Assembly: GCF_015732285.1 (NCBI RefSeq)
Contig: NZ_WIQU01000029.1
Location: 1 to 60,832, forward strand
DNA from: Pectinatus frisingensis
Lineage (GTDB): Bacteria > Bacillota > Negativicutes > Selenomonadales > Selenomonadaceae
Direction of reading: 5' to 3'
DNA: 60,832 nt
A program made the position numbers and the translations under genes. The notes beneath the pieces are model-generated. The model was not told the DNA's origin. It worked only from the letters and a program-made list of their open reading frames with translations, and made no database searches. Shown piece by piece: positions 1-8,314 of this stretch (positions are counted from its first letter, which is position 1; every line of letters starts with the position of its first letter).

Positions 1-103
1 CATGTGGTTCATAAAAACTCTTGGAGATTAAGAAATTTTGCTGTGGATAATACACCTGCCATTTTAAGGACGCCGTGAGGCTATTGCCAGAACCATTGCT
101 ATC

Positions 104-1240
104 TTATAACGGTGGACCTCCATGACTTGATGACGTTGAAGTGGTTTTGGGAGCGGTATAAGTGAGAGCTATTTTATCACCTTCACTTAGGCCATCGGTA
201 ATTTCAACATAATCATCACTGTAAATACCGGTTTGTATATATTGGTTTGTTGTTTTTCCGGCATCGTCGATCAATACTACGTATGAACCGTTGCTGTCTG
301 TTTTAAGTGCGGCAAGCGGTACTGCCAATACATTGGGCTTATCAGCGGTGTTTATATCAACACGGGCGGTCATGCCAGGTTTAAGTAAACCATTATCGTC
401 ATCTATATCTAAAGTAACATAGTAATAGATTACCGATGAGGATGAGGAAGATGACGAGGAGGTGGATGATGAAGATGAGGCAGTATCCCATGAGTTGTCG
501 GTATCAGTCTGGGATATTTTGGTAACTTTCGCGGTGAAGTTTTTGTTGGTATAGGCATCGACGGTGAATGTAGCTTCTTGTCCGACGTTTATGCTGCCGA
601 TATCGGTTTCATCGATTTTAGCCAGAATTTGTTTGCGAGATAAATCGGCTATGCGCATTATAACAGTAGGATTGCTGGTTCCTTGCACAGCCATGGTGCC
701 AGGTGTCTGCGGTTTACCAACGATTATTCCGTCCATAGGGGAGGTGATGACAGTTTCATCTAAGTTGTATTTGGCTACTTCTACATCACTTTTAGCAGTT
801 TCATAGTTGTACTCAGCGTCCTCAAAATCGGCTTTTGATTCAGCACCGATGGAATATAGATAATTGGCCCGATTATATTTCGATGATGTATTAGTTACTT
901 TTTCCTGGGCTTTTTTGAGTTCGTTTTCTAAATCGGTGCTGTCAAGTGTAGCAACTGTCTGCCCTTGTTTAACATTATCATTTTCTTTAACAAGTACGGT
1001 TTTGATGCGCCCGGTAATTTTAGAACTGACATCGACCGCTTCTACCGGATATACAGTACCAGTCCCGGATACTATTGATTTCAGGTCCATGCGCTGTACG
1101 GTATAGATATTGTCACTGGATATACTGTTAGTTGTCGCCTGTTTACTTTGCCAGTATTTATAACCGGCGAAGCCGATTAAGGCCAATATTATCAGTCCTG
1201 CTACAATTTTTATGATTGATTTTCTTTGTAATTTTTTCAT
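104..1240 (-). CDS. HlyD/MacA-type periplasmic adaptor (membrane fusion protein)
   Basis: 378 residues. An N-terminal membrane anchor (about residues 11-27) is followed by a biotinyl-lipoyl-like half near residues 66-105, an alpha-hairpin coiled coil near 105-160, the second lipoyl half (ITSPMDGIIVG), and beta-barrel and membrane-proximal domains. Family knowledge: such adaptors bridge an inner-membrane pump and TolC. The upstream gene encodes TolC and overlaps it by 4 nt, so the two are translationally coupled. An uninterrupted Ser/Thr run of about 18 residues (near 254-272) sits inside the beta-barrel region, and the C-terminus is again Ser-rich. The pump partner (MacB-like or RND) is not in the window; it probably lies beyond position 1. 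Strong call on family, unknown substrate. Confidence 0.9.
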   Translation of the reverse strand: MKKLQRKSIIKIVAGLIILALIGFAGYKYWQSKQATTNSISSDNIYTVQRMDLKSIVSGTGTVYPVEAVDVSSKITGRIKTVLVKENDNVKQGQTVATLDSTDLENELKKAQEKVTNTSSKYNRANYLYSIGAESKADFEDAEYNYETAKSDVEVAKYNLDETVITSPMDGIIVGKPQTPGTMAVQGTSNPTVIMRIADLSRKQILAKIDETDIGSINVGQEATFTVDAYTNKNFTAKVTKISQTDTDNSWDTASSSSSTSSSSSSSSSVIYYYVTLDIDDDNGLLKPGMTARVDINTADKPNVLAVPLAALKTDSNGSYVVLIDDAGKTTNQYIQTGIYSDDYVEITDGLSEGDKIALTYTAPKTTSTSSSHGGPPL

Positions 1241-2520
1241 TTAATCGTTTCTCCGTCGTCATCTAATCCCATCGTATTTTCCAATTCGGCTTTGTAACGG
1301 GCATAATCGTATTGGGCGCTTATGTAATTTAATCTTGCTGTGGAGAGAGCAAGTTGGGCATCGGTAACATCAAGAGTCGTTCCGGCACCAACTCGGTATT
1401 TTTCCTGGGCAATGAAAAAATCTTCTTCTGCCTGGGCAACCGCTGTTTGAGTTGAATTAAAACGTTTTTCAGCTTCCTGCATATTGAGGTAAGCCTGTCT
1501 CACTTCGAGGTCGATGGAGTCACTTTTTTGCTGTAATGTCAGCTGGGCTTGGTTGAGTTCTGCTTCGGCAGCGTTTACATTGGCTTTGGTGAGCCCGTTA
1601 TCAAAAACGTTCCAGCTGGCCGACACGCCGATGGTATAGTCATGGTCCATGTCACTTGGCAGGACTTGCTTGTCCCAGTTAGAGCTGACAGAGGCGTCAA
1701 CCGTCGGTTTGTAATCAGCTTTAGCGAGTTCTACGTTTTTTTGTGCGATTTCATAGTCTAATTTTGCTTCTGTCAAATCTTTGCGGTTATCAGCAGCATA
1801 GGAAAGACAATAGGGCATTTGATAATCAAATGGAATGTAGCGGAAAGTGTCAGTGAGCTGCAACGGTTCATCACGATTCATTTTAATGATGTTTTTAAAG
1901 GTTATTACCGATATGTCGTAACTATTGCGAGCTTTTATCAAGTCTTGCTTGGCATTGGATAAGGCCACTTCCGAGCGGAGCAAATCAGATTTTGGCACGC
2001 TGCCGGCACTATATAACTGTTGTACATTGGTTAGATGCTTGTCATAGTTGTTAACTGATTCCTGATCGACATCAATGTTTTGCTGTGCCTCCAAAATATC
2101 GTAATAGGCTTTTACTGTATCGTATTTTATATTTTCAACAGTGCGCTGGGTATTAAGGGTGCTTTGAGCCATTGACTGTTCTTTTATGGCTGTATTGATT
2201 TGTTTTTTCCCTGCAGTATATAACGGGTAAGCAGCCGACACGCTGGTATTGTTGTCACGTTCATAATGTGCATCAGCACCGTTGGAGACAGTAGTCGTAT
2301 TGCCGAGTGTGATGGTAAAGCCATATTTAGCTTTCGTGCCGTTGAGTTCTGCCTGAGCCTGATTTTCTTTTTGTGAGGCGATTTTTATATCTAAGTTATT
2401 TTGCAGAGCCATTTGTACAGCCTGATCAATAGATAAACTTTGACATTGACCGATAGTCGTTTGAGAAAAAATAAGAGAAAAGGAAAAAAGTAGTGTAAGA
2501 TGTTTGGATTTTAAGTTCAT
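1237..2520 (-). CDS. TolC-family outer-membrane efflux protein
   Basis: 427 residues with an N-terminal signal peptide (hydrophobic stretch about residues 9-25) and the two repeated OEP halves: long helical segments rich in Ala, Gln, Asn and Glu, each with the alternating pattern of the periplasmic alpha-barrel. Length fits the family. It would form the outer-membrane channel of the efflux system whose adaptor follows directly with a 4-nt overlap. It shows that the cell has an outer membrane, unusual for a genome with otherwise Firmicute-like genes. Downstream of marR on the same strand, so probably under MarR control. Confidence 0.9.
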   Translation of the reverse strand: MNLKSKHLTLLFSFSLIFSQTTIGQCQSLSIDQAVQMALQNNLDIKIASQKENQAQAELNGTKAKYGFTITLGNTTTVSNGADAHYERDNNTSVSAAYPLYTAGKKQINTAIKEQSMAQSTLNTQRTVENIKYDTVKAYYDILEAQQNIDVDQESVNNYDKHLTNVQQLYSAGSVPKSDLLRSEVALSNAKQDLIKARNSYDISVITFKNIIKMNRDEPLQLTDTFRYIPFDYQMPYCLSYAADNRKDLTEAKLDYEIAQKNVELAKADYKPTVDASVSSNWDKQVLPSDMDHDYTIGVSASWNVFDNGLTKANVNAAEAELNQAQLTLQQKSDSIDLEVRQAYLNMQEAEKRFNSTQTAVAQAEEDFFIAQEKYRVGAGTTLDVTDAQLALSTARLNYISAQYDYARYKAELENTMGLDDDGETIK

Positions 2521-2624
2521 AATATACTCTCTTTCGCATATTCTTTAATAATACTGGATAAATTAATATTATATAAATAAATTTTGACTAAACTATGGCA
2601 TCCGGCTGAAAAATTAAGATATTT

Positions 2625-3089
2625 TTATTGAAGTAGATCATTTATATTCAGCCGATTGTTTTGCATGACTTTATAGGCTTTGTTTATAGTGCGTATAGTA
2701 GTCAATATATCTTCATCGACAAAGTCGTTAAATAATGTGCAGAGCCATTGATGATACTTATTGATGTAGATATCATAATATTTTTCACCGAGTGTGGTGA
2801 GTGTCACAGTAATGACGCGCTTGTCATCGGTTTGCTGGTGTTTTTGCAGAATGTTTTTTTGTTCTAGTTCATTAATCAGTTTAGTTACACTGGGAGCGGT
2901 TATTTTTAAACTTTTACTGATGTCACTTATTTTAATATATTTTTTTTGTTTTGAAAGAGTGTGTACGGTATCTATGATATTGATAAGGCGGGGCTTTCGC
3001 AGATCTTTTGGCAGGGGAGGCATAAGGCTGCCCATCTTTTTAGCGGTAAAACATGCATCCAGAAAATTTTTTATTAGTTCAGAATTCAT
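2625..3089 (-). CDS. MarR-family transcriptional regulator
   Basis: 154 residues with the winged-helix core (about 40-110) typical of MarR: a recognition-helix region ISKSLKITAPSVTKLINEL and a basic wing DDKRVITVTLT. A GGAGAAATT ribosome site precedes the ATG. It is the first gene of a marR-tolC-hlyD unit; the 104-bp gap to tolC shows no terminator. A 13-bp palindrome sits 16-28 bp upstream of the start, consistent with autoregulation. MarR proteins of this arrangement usually repress the efflux operon and release it when a phenolic or lipophilic ligand binds; the ligand here is unknown. Confidence 0.9.
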   Translation of the reverse strand: MNSELIKNFLDACFTAKKMGSLMPPLPKDLRKPRLINIIDTVHTLSKQKKYIKISDISKSLKITAPSVTKLINELEQKNILQKHQQTDDKRVITVTLTTLGEKYYDIYINKYHQWLCTLFNDFVDEDILTTIRTINKAYKVMQNNRLNINDLLQ

Positions 3090-3104
3090 AATTTCTCCTG
3101 ATAG

Positions 3105-3117
3105 TTATCATTGATAA
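3105..3117. promoter_or_regulatory. Candidate MarR operator
   Basis: Perfect palindrome TTATCA-T-TGATAA, 16-28 bp upstream of the marR start in an AT-rich divergent region shared with the asparaginase gene. The position suits autorepression; assignment is inference. Confidence 0.45.
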
Positions 3118-3312
3118 TTATTATTAGTAATTATATGTGTAGAAAAAGATTTTGTCAATAAATGCAATAAAACAATCATATAAATCATAATAAATACAAT
3201 GAATAGTATGAATGAATAAAATATTGTTATTATTTGTAGTATTAAGTAAAACATTGTAGAAATATATTATAATTTCTTAAATAATATATTTATTTAGGAG
3301 GAGAGATGAACA

Positions 3313-4380
3313 ATGAAGGGGAAGATTTCTGTTTTGTTTATGGCTGCGCTTATGGTAATATTTGGAATGTCGACTGTATTTGCAGAGGCTGGCAAGCCCA
3401 ATATTGTAATATTGGCTACAGGCGGCACTATTGCTGGCAGTGCAGCATCAGATACGGCTACAACAGGGTATAAAGCGGGGGCAATCGGGGTGAATGCACT
3501 GATAAATGCTGTGCCCGAAATCAAGGATTATGCTAATGTATCAGGTGAGCAAATCTGCAATATTGACAGCAAGGATATGACAGATGCAGTTTGGCTTAAG
3601 CTTGCCGACAGAATAAATGAGCTTTTGAGTAAAGATGATGTGGATGGTGTTGTAATAACCCACGGTACTGATACATTAGAGGAAACGGCATATTTTTTGG
3701 ATCTTACGATAAAAAGCAAAAAACCGGTCGTGATTGTCGGGGCGATGCGTCCGGCAACGGCAATCAGTGCTGACGGACCGATGAACCTTTTGAATGCGGT
3801 ACGTGTGGCGGCAAGCAGTCAGGCAATCGGTAAGGGGGTGCTTGTGGCAATGAATGATGAAATTGACGCGGCACGCGATGTTACTAAGACCAATACATTG
3901 GCAACGAGCACTTTTAAAGCTCCGGAATTAGGTGTTTTGGGATATATCGAAGATGGTACGCCTGTTTTTTATCGCGAAACAACACGCAGAAATACTATCA
4001 ATAGTGAATTTTCTGTAGAAAAAGTCACAGCTTTGCCTTATGTGGCAATTATCTATGGACATGCTGACGGAGATAAAGCATTAATTGATGCTGCCATAAA
4101 TGCAGGGGTTAAGGGTATTATTTATGCAGGTACAGGCAACGGCAGTGTTCATAAAGCTGATGAAGCAGAGTTGGCAAAGGCGACAACCTTGGGAATAGTA
4201 GTTGTAAGAAGTTCAAGAGTGAGTAATGGAGCTGTTATTGCTGCAGAACAATCATATACTAATGAACATTTTCTTAATGGTGGGACATTGAATCCACAAA
4301 AAGCACGCATTTTATTACAGTTGTCTTTGTTAAAAACACATAATTTGACAGATATACAAAGAATATTCGATGAATATTAA
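3313..4380 (+). CDS. Type II (exported) L-asparaginase
   Basis: 355 residues. A cleavable signal peptide (residues 1 to about 25, ending FAEA) marks it as periplasmic type II. The two catalytic threonine motifs are present: ATGGTIA near residue 37 and HGTDTLEET near residue 117, with the conserved MRPA after them. It hydrolyses asparagine, possibly also glutamine, to aspartate and ammonia outside the cytoplasm. AGGAGG lies just before the ATG. It precedes the IclR gene by 180 bp in the same orientation and has no obvious terminator between. Aspartate made here could feed the aspartases at 36738-38126 and 42276-43664. Confidence 0.95.
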   Translation: MKGKISVLFMAALMVIFGMSTVFAEAGKPNIVILATGGTIAGSAASDTATTGYKAGAIGVNALINAVPEIKDYANVSGEQICNIDSKDMTDAVWLKLADRINELLSKDDVDGVVITHGTDTLEETAYFLDLTIKSKKPVVIVGAMRPATAISADGPMNLLNAVRVAASSQAIGKGVLVAMNDEIDAARDVTKTNTLATSTFKAPELGVLGYIEDGTPVFYRETTRRNTINSEFSVEKVTALPYVAIIYGHADGDKALIDAAINAGVKGIIYAGTGNGSVHKADEAELAKATTLGIVVVRSSRVSNGAVIAAEQSYTNEHFLNGGTLNPQKARILLQLSLLKTHNLTDIQRIFDEY

Positions 4381-4561
4381 TATCATAACAAATAAATAAT
4401 AATTATAAATTTACATGCAGCAAATATTCATTAATAATGCGATGAGGTGGTAACAGAGAATATTGTTTATTTCATATGGGTTTAAAAGCGTAACTGTGAT
4501 ATAATATTTGAAAATAAACAATAAATTGATTTATTATTATAAATTTGTAATGAGGTATTTT

Positions 4562-5332
4562 ATGGAATGGTTGGATCGTTTTGTGCAAGTTATGGATATT
4601 TTATCATCCGAGCGATATTCGGGCGGGATAGGAATAACTGTGTTATCTAGAGAGTGTGACATCAGCAAAAGCACCTTGCATCGTATGCTTCAAAGTATGA
4701 TTGACCACGACTTAGTCCTTCAACAGGCTGAAACTAAGAAATATCAGCTTGGTCCCAGAGCGATGGTTTGGGGCAGCAACTTTATAAAAGGACAAAATGT
4801 GGCAAAATTTTTGGGGAAATATTGTACTGAGTTAGCAGAAAAGACTAAGCTGTATTCTTTTTTATGCAGATTTTCCGCCGATAAATTATACTGCATCGTT
4901 ACGCGGCAGCCTTTGTTGGAAGGACACACATATTTTGTCGGCATAGGACAGATGATGCCATGGCATTGTTCAGCTTGTGCCAAAGCCGTATTGGCTTTTC
5001 AACCATTGGTTTTTATTGATAAGATACTGAAAGGGAAGAAGGAAATCTATACTAAAAATACTATTATTGATAGTGAAAGGTTGAAAAAAGAGCTGATTGA
5101 GATCAGGGAGAAGAATATTGCATGGTGTCGGGAAGAAATGGAAATAAATGTATCTGCCATGGCCGTACCGGTATTTTCTCAAGGGAATAAGGTGGAATAT
5201 AGTTTTTCTATAGTGGGAAACAATGAATATATTATGAAAAATCAGATAGAATTGAAGAAAATATTGCTTGATATAAGTAAAAGGGCTAGCGACGATATAT
5301 CTATTGCAAATACTTTGACGACCATGATATAA
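4562..5332 (+). CDS. IclR-family transcriptional regulator
   Basis: About 256 residues from the ATG at 4562, which has GAGG six bases upstream; an upstream in-frame TTG at 4508 is possible but lacks a ribosome site. An N-terminal winged helix (LSRECDISKSTLHRMLQSM) is followed by the IclR effector-binding domain with the usual HCSACAKAVLAF motif (Cys and Ala-rich helix). Family members bind small carboxylic acids and control neighbouring catabolic genes. It directly precedes the MFS/amidohydrolase/pyrKD operon and is its likely regulator; a 15-bp palindrome at 5467-5481 is a candidate operator. Confidence 0.92.
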   Translation: MEWLDRFVQVMDILSSERYSGGIGITVLSRECDISKSTLHRMLQSMIDHDLVLQQAETKKYQLGPRAMVWGSNFIKGQNVAKFLGKYCTELAEKTKLYSFLCRFSADKLYCIVTRQPLLEGHTYFVGIGQMMPWHCSACAKAVLAFQPLVFIDKILKGKKEIYTKNTIIDSERLKKELIEIREKNIAWCREEMEINVSAMAVPVFSQGNKVEYSFSIVGNNEYIMKNQIELKKILLDISKRASDDISIANTLTTMI

Positions 5333-5358
5333 AAATCGAAAAAGATTTTGAAATCATA

Positions 5359-5387
5359 TTGACAAGTAAGTGATAATTATCTATTAT
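5359..5387 (+). promoter_or_regulatory. Sigma-70-type promoter of the MFS-capA operon
   Basis: TTGACA (5359-5364), a 17-bp spacer and TATTAT (5382-5387). This is near-consensus and would start transcription at about 5394, giving a leader of roughly 200 nt before the MFS start codon. Confidence 0.7.
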
Positions 5388-5412
5388 AAAAGTACACTAT
5401 AGAAAACACACC

Positions 5413-5464
5413 ATGGTATATGCAATGACGCATAGTAATGCACAAATTGTATATACCATTTTTT
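5413..5464 (+). terminator. Leader terminator (attenuator) before the MFS operon
   Basis: Arms ATGGTATATGCAAT (5413-5426) and ATTGTATATACCAT (5446-5459), 13 of 14 pairs, followed by TTTTT. The loop holds a second small hairpin, GCAT-agta-ATGC. It lies between the promoter and the first gene, so transcription would end early unless the structure is bypassed. Confidence 0.65.
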
Positions 5465-5466
5465 AA

Positions 5467-5481
5467 TTCCGTTTAACGGAA
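5467..5481. promoter_or_regulatory. Candidate IclR operator or leader hairpin
   Basis: Palindrome TTCCGTT-T-AACGGAA immediately after the leader terminator. IclR sites are often A/T-centred palindromes of this size; it could equally form a short RNA hairpin. Confidence 0.4.
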
Positions 5482-5558
5482 CAAAGTTTCTTTAAAAGGA
5501 ATTATAAAGGAAATATAATTAAAATGAAATGTTTTGTTATAGTGTGAAGGAGTTTATA

Positions 5559-5582
5559 ATGCAGAAATTTTATGAGATATGA
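5559..5582 (+). other. Possible 7-codon leader ORF (MQKFYEI)
   Basis: ATG with a strong AAGGAG site seven bases upstream; its TGA at 5580-5582 overlaps an in-frame ATG of the MFS gene at 5579. Either a translated leader coupled to the carrier gene or coincidence. Confidence 0.35.
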
Positions 5583-5596
5583 AGGGGAATGATAAA

Positions 5597-6880
5597 ATGG
5601 GAAAAAATCATGTTGAGGGAGAGGAAGGGCAGCACATAAAGACACTTATAGGTGCTGTCTTAGGTTATGCTGCTGATGGTCTGGATGTCTTTTTGTTATC
5701 TTTTGTTTTAATTTTTATAATAAAAGATTTTAATTTGACCACGGCGCAGGCCGGCAATCTTACTTTAGCCACTACGATCGGTATGTGGGTGGGGTCTTAT
5801 ATATTTGGATATCTGGCAGATAAGTATGGTCGCACAAAGACGTTATCATTATCTATAATATTATATGCCATAGGCACCGGCGCCATTTATTTTGTCAATG
5901 ATTATACAGTTTTACTGACATTGCGGTTTTTGATCGGTCTTGGCATTGGCGGTGAATTTGGTATAGGCATGGCAATGGTTACTGAGACATGGGCACCTAA
6001 AATGCGGGCAAGAGCAACTTCGTGGGTATCACTCGGCTGGCAGGGCGGTGTACTGATCGCAGCGATAGTGCCGGCTACAATAGTTCCGTTTTTTGGCTGG
6101 CGGGCAGTATTTTTAGTGGGGCTTGTTCCGGCTTTGGTAGCCATTTATGTACGTATGCATTTGAAAGAACCTATATTGTGGCAAAAAAGACGTAACCGCC
6201 AGATAGAGTTGGAAACCAAAAGAAATAATAATAATCTTTCAGCTGAAGAAGAAAAAGAATACTATCATATTGCCGGTATGCCCTTAAAAAAATTGTTTTC
6301 CAGCAATAAAGTGACAGTGACGACTGTCGGATTGACAGTTATGTGTCTGGTACAAAATTTTGGCTATTATGCCATATTCAGCTGGATGCCCACTGTTTTG
6401 TCGCAGAAATATGGATATAGTCTGGCTAAGACAAGCGGTTGGATGATCATTTCTATTGCCGGTATGATTGTGGGAATAACTTTATTTGGTATATTGGCAG
6501 ATAAAATAGGAAGAAAGAAAACATTTGCAATGTGGTATGTGGGCGGTACCCTTTATTGTATCTTATATTTCTTTTTATTTACCAGTCAAGCCAGCTTATT
6601 GTGGGGCAGTTTTTTCCTAGGCTTTACAGTAAATGGCATGATGGGGGGATATGGTGCTGTAATAGCAGAAAATTATCCGTCGGAAGCAAGATCCACAGCA
6701 GAAAATCTTATTTTTGGTACCGGCAGGGGATTGGCCGGTTTCGGCCCTTCGATTATCGGTTATCTTGCTGTTGGTGGAAACATATTGAGCGCAATGAGCT
6801 TGGTATTTGTCATTTATCCTGTTGCATTGGTATGCATGCTGCTTATGATACCGGAAACAAAGGGTGTAGATATAGAATAA
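5597..6880 (+). CDS. MFS transporter, 12 TM (organic-acid or ureide uptake)
   Basis: 427 residues from ATG 5597, with AAGGGGA upstream; an alternative start at 5579 overlaps the leader ORF. Twelve predicted membrane segments in two halves, each with the MFS loop 2-3 motif (GYLADKYGRTKT and GILADKIGRKKT), and a charged central cytoplasmic loop (about 190-240). It resembles the metabolite:H+ symporter group that carries aromatic and other organic acids. First gene of the operon with a cyclic amidohydrolase, a racemase-like protein, PyrK, PyrD and CapA, so its substrate is probably that of the pathway, for example orotate or a hydantoin. Substrate is inference. Confidence 0.88.
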   Translation: MGKNHVEGEEGQHIKTLIGAVLGYAADGLDVFLLSFVLIFIIKDFNLTTAQAGNLTLATTIGMWVGSYIFGYLADKYGRTKTLSLSIILYAIGTGAIYFVNDYTVLLTLRFLIGLGIGGEFGIGMAMVTETWAPKMRARATSWVSLGWQGGVLIAAIVPATIVPFFGWRAVFLVGLVPALVAIYVRMHLKEPILWQKRRNRQIELETKRNNNNLSAEEEKEYYHIAGMPLKKLFSSNKVTVTTVGLTVMCLVQNFGYYAIFSWMPTVLSQKYGYSLAKTSGWMIISIAGMIVGITLFGILADKIGRKKTFAMWYVGGTLYCILYFFLFTSQASLLWGSFFLGFTVNGMMGGYGAVIAENYPSEARSTAENLIFGTGRGLAGFGPSIIGYLAVGGNILSAMSLVFVIYPVALVCMLLMIPETKGVDIE

Positions 6881-6898
6881 TAAAAGAAGGTAATTAAT

Positions 6899-8284
6899 AT
6901 GTTTGATTTGGTTGTAAAAAATGGAAGAATAGTTTCAGGTAATGAAATAAAAAAAGCTAATGTTTATGTTAAAAACGGTAAAATTGTCAGAATTTCTGAT
7001 GAGGATTTGGAAGCAAAGCATGTTGATGATGTAAATAATGCTTTTGTTATACCGGGAGGAATAGATCCGCACTGTCATTTTCGTGATCCCGGTGCTGCAT
7101 ATAAGGAAGATTTCAGCCATGGAACAGCTGCGGCAGCGGTTGGGGGAATGACAACTGTTTTTGATATGCCTAACACTAATCCGGCAGTTCTTGATAACAA
7201 AAGCTTTATTTATAAAAGAAATTATTTTGCGGATAAAGCTTTTGTCGATTACGGTTTATGGGGATTATCTCTGGGAGACTTAAATTTAAATACATTGGAT
7301 GAAATAAAACAGGCCGGCGGGGTAGGAATAAAATTTTTTTGGGGATATGCTATCAATAAGGCTACAAATGCATTAATATATAATTATGAGCCAGGTCAAA
7401 ACGGTGTTATACCGCCGCTTGACGACGGTGAAGTTTATAAAATTTTTGAACGAATAGCCGATAATGGACATGTTTTGGCAATACATGCCGAAAATAATGA
7501 GCTTATCAGCATGTTGACAAAACGAGTCAGGGAAAACGGGGAAAATGATTATGAGGCTTTATTGAAAGCGCGTCCTACGCTGGCAGAAGTGCTTACTATA
7601 CAAACGGCAATAGCGTTTTCACAGGCAACGGGAGCTCATCTGCATATACTGCACGTAACTTCAGGTATGGGAGTGGACTTGATTCGTGAGGCCAAGGCCA
7701 AAAATATAAATGTCACAGCAGAAACTTGTACACATTATTTGTTTTTATCAGATAAAGATTATGGTAAAATTGGATCAGGGATGAAAGTATATCCGCCAAT
7801 AAAACGTGAATCCGACAGGCTGGCATTATGGGAAGGGCTTAAGGACGGCACATTGGATTATGTTTCATCTGACCATGCACCGCATGCAGTAAGAGAGAAG
7901 CAGGGTGATTTGTTTGAAATTCCTTCCGGGATGTGCGGCGTAGAAACAACTTTGCCGCTTATGCTTAATGAAGTCAGCAAAGGAAAAATAACATTACCAT
8001 TTTTAGTGCGGATTCTATCGGAAAAAGCAGCAGGTTTGTATAAGATCGATGATAGGAAGGGTGCTGTTAAAGTTGGCAATGATGCAGATTTAGTAGTTTT
8101 GGATATGAACAGAAAACAAAAAATATTGAATAAAAATTTGCACAGTAAGGAACCATTTACGGCGTTTGACGGATTCGATATCACAGGCTGGCCGCAAAGG
8201 ACATACTTGCGGGGAATCTTAATAGCAGGTGACGGAGAAATACTTAATAAACCGGAAGGGAAGTTCCTGCGTGCCAATTATTGA
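6899..8284 (+). CDS. Cyclic amidohydrolase: dihydroorotase / allantoinase / hydantoinase type
   Basis: 461 residues, a complete metal-dependent amidohydrolase: H58 and H60 in HCHFRDPG, K145 in GIKFFWGY (the carbamylated lysine position), H196 in AIHAEN, H252 in ILHVTS and D325 in DHAPH. It opens a cyclic amide such as dihydroorotate, allantoin or a hydantoin. The family cannot be split by eye, but the genes for PyrK and PyrD two genes downstream favour dihydroorotate. It is 18 bp after the MFS gene. Other de novo pyrimidine genes (carAB, pyrB, pyrE, pyrF) are absent, and a carrier and an IclR regulator are present, which argues for catabolism over biosynthesis. Confidence 0.88.
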   Translation: MFDLVVKNGRIVSGNEIKKANVYVKNGKIVRISDEDLEAKHVDDVNNAFVIPGGIDPHCHFRDPGAAYKEDFSHGTAAAAVGGMTTVFDMPNTNPAVLDNKSFIYKRNYFADKAFVDYGLWGLSLGDLNLNTLDEIKQAGGVGIKFFWGYAINKATNALIYNYEPGQNGVIPPLDDGEVYKIFERIADNGHVLAIHAENNELISMLTKRVRENGENDYEALLKARPTLAEVLTIQTAIAFSQATGAHLHILHVTSGMGVDLIREAKAKNINVTAETCTHYLFLSDKDYGKIGSGMKVYPPIKRESDRLALWEGLKDGTLDYVSSDHAPHAVREKQGDLFEIPSGMCGVETTLPLMLNEVSKGKITLPFLVRILSEKAAGLYKIDDRKGAVKVGNDADLVVLDMNRKQKILNKNLHSKEPFTAFDGFDITGWPQRTYLRGILIAGDGEILNKPEGKFLRANY

Positions 8285-8314
8285 TTTAAGGAGGAAAGGC
8301 TTTAAGCCGGTAAA

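Noticed and set aside
1-103. Start of a pump gene after the adaptor on the minus strand
   Set aside because: An ATG at 12-10 runs off the edge after four codons; too short to identify.
4744-5182. Open frames on the minus strand over the IclR gene
   Set aside because: They have no ribosome site or family pattern and are explained by the codon structure of the regulator on the other strand.
5413-5500. Known pyrimidine riboswitch or PyrR site in the leader
   Set aside because: The PyrR-binding loop consensus is not visible and the structure is only a simple hairpin, so I do not name a known RNA class.
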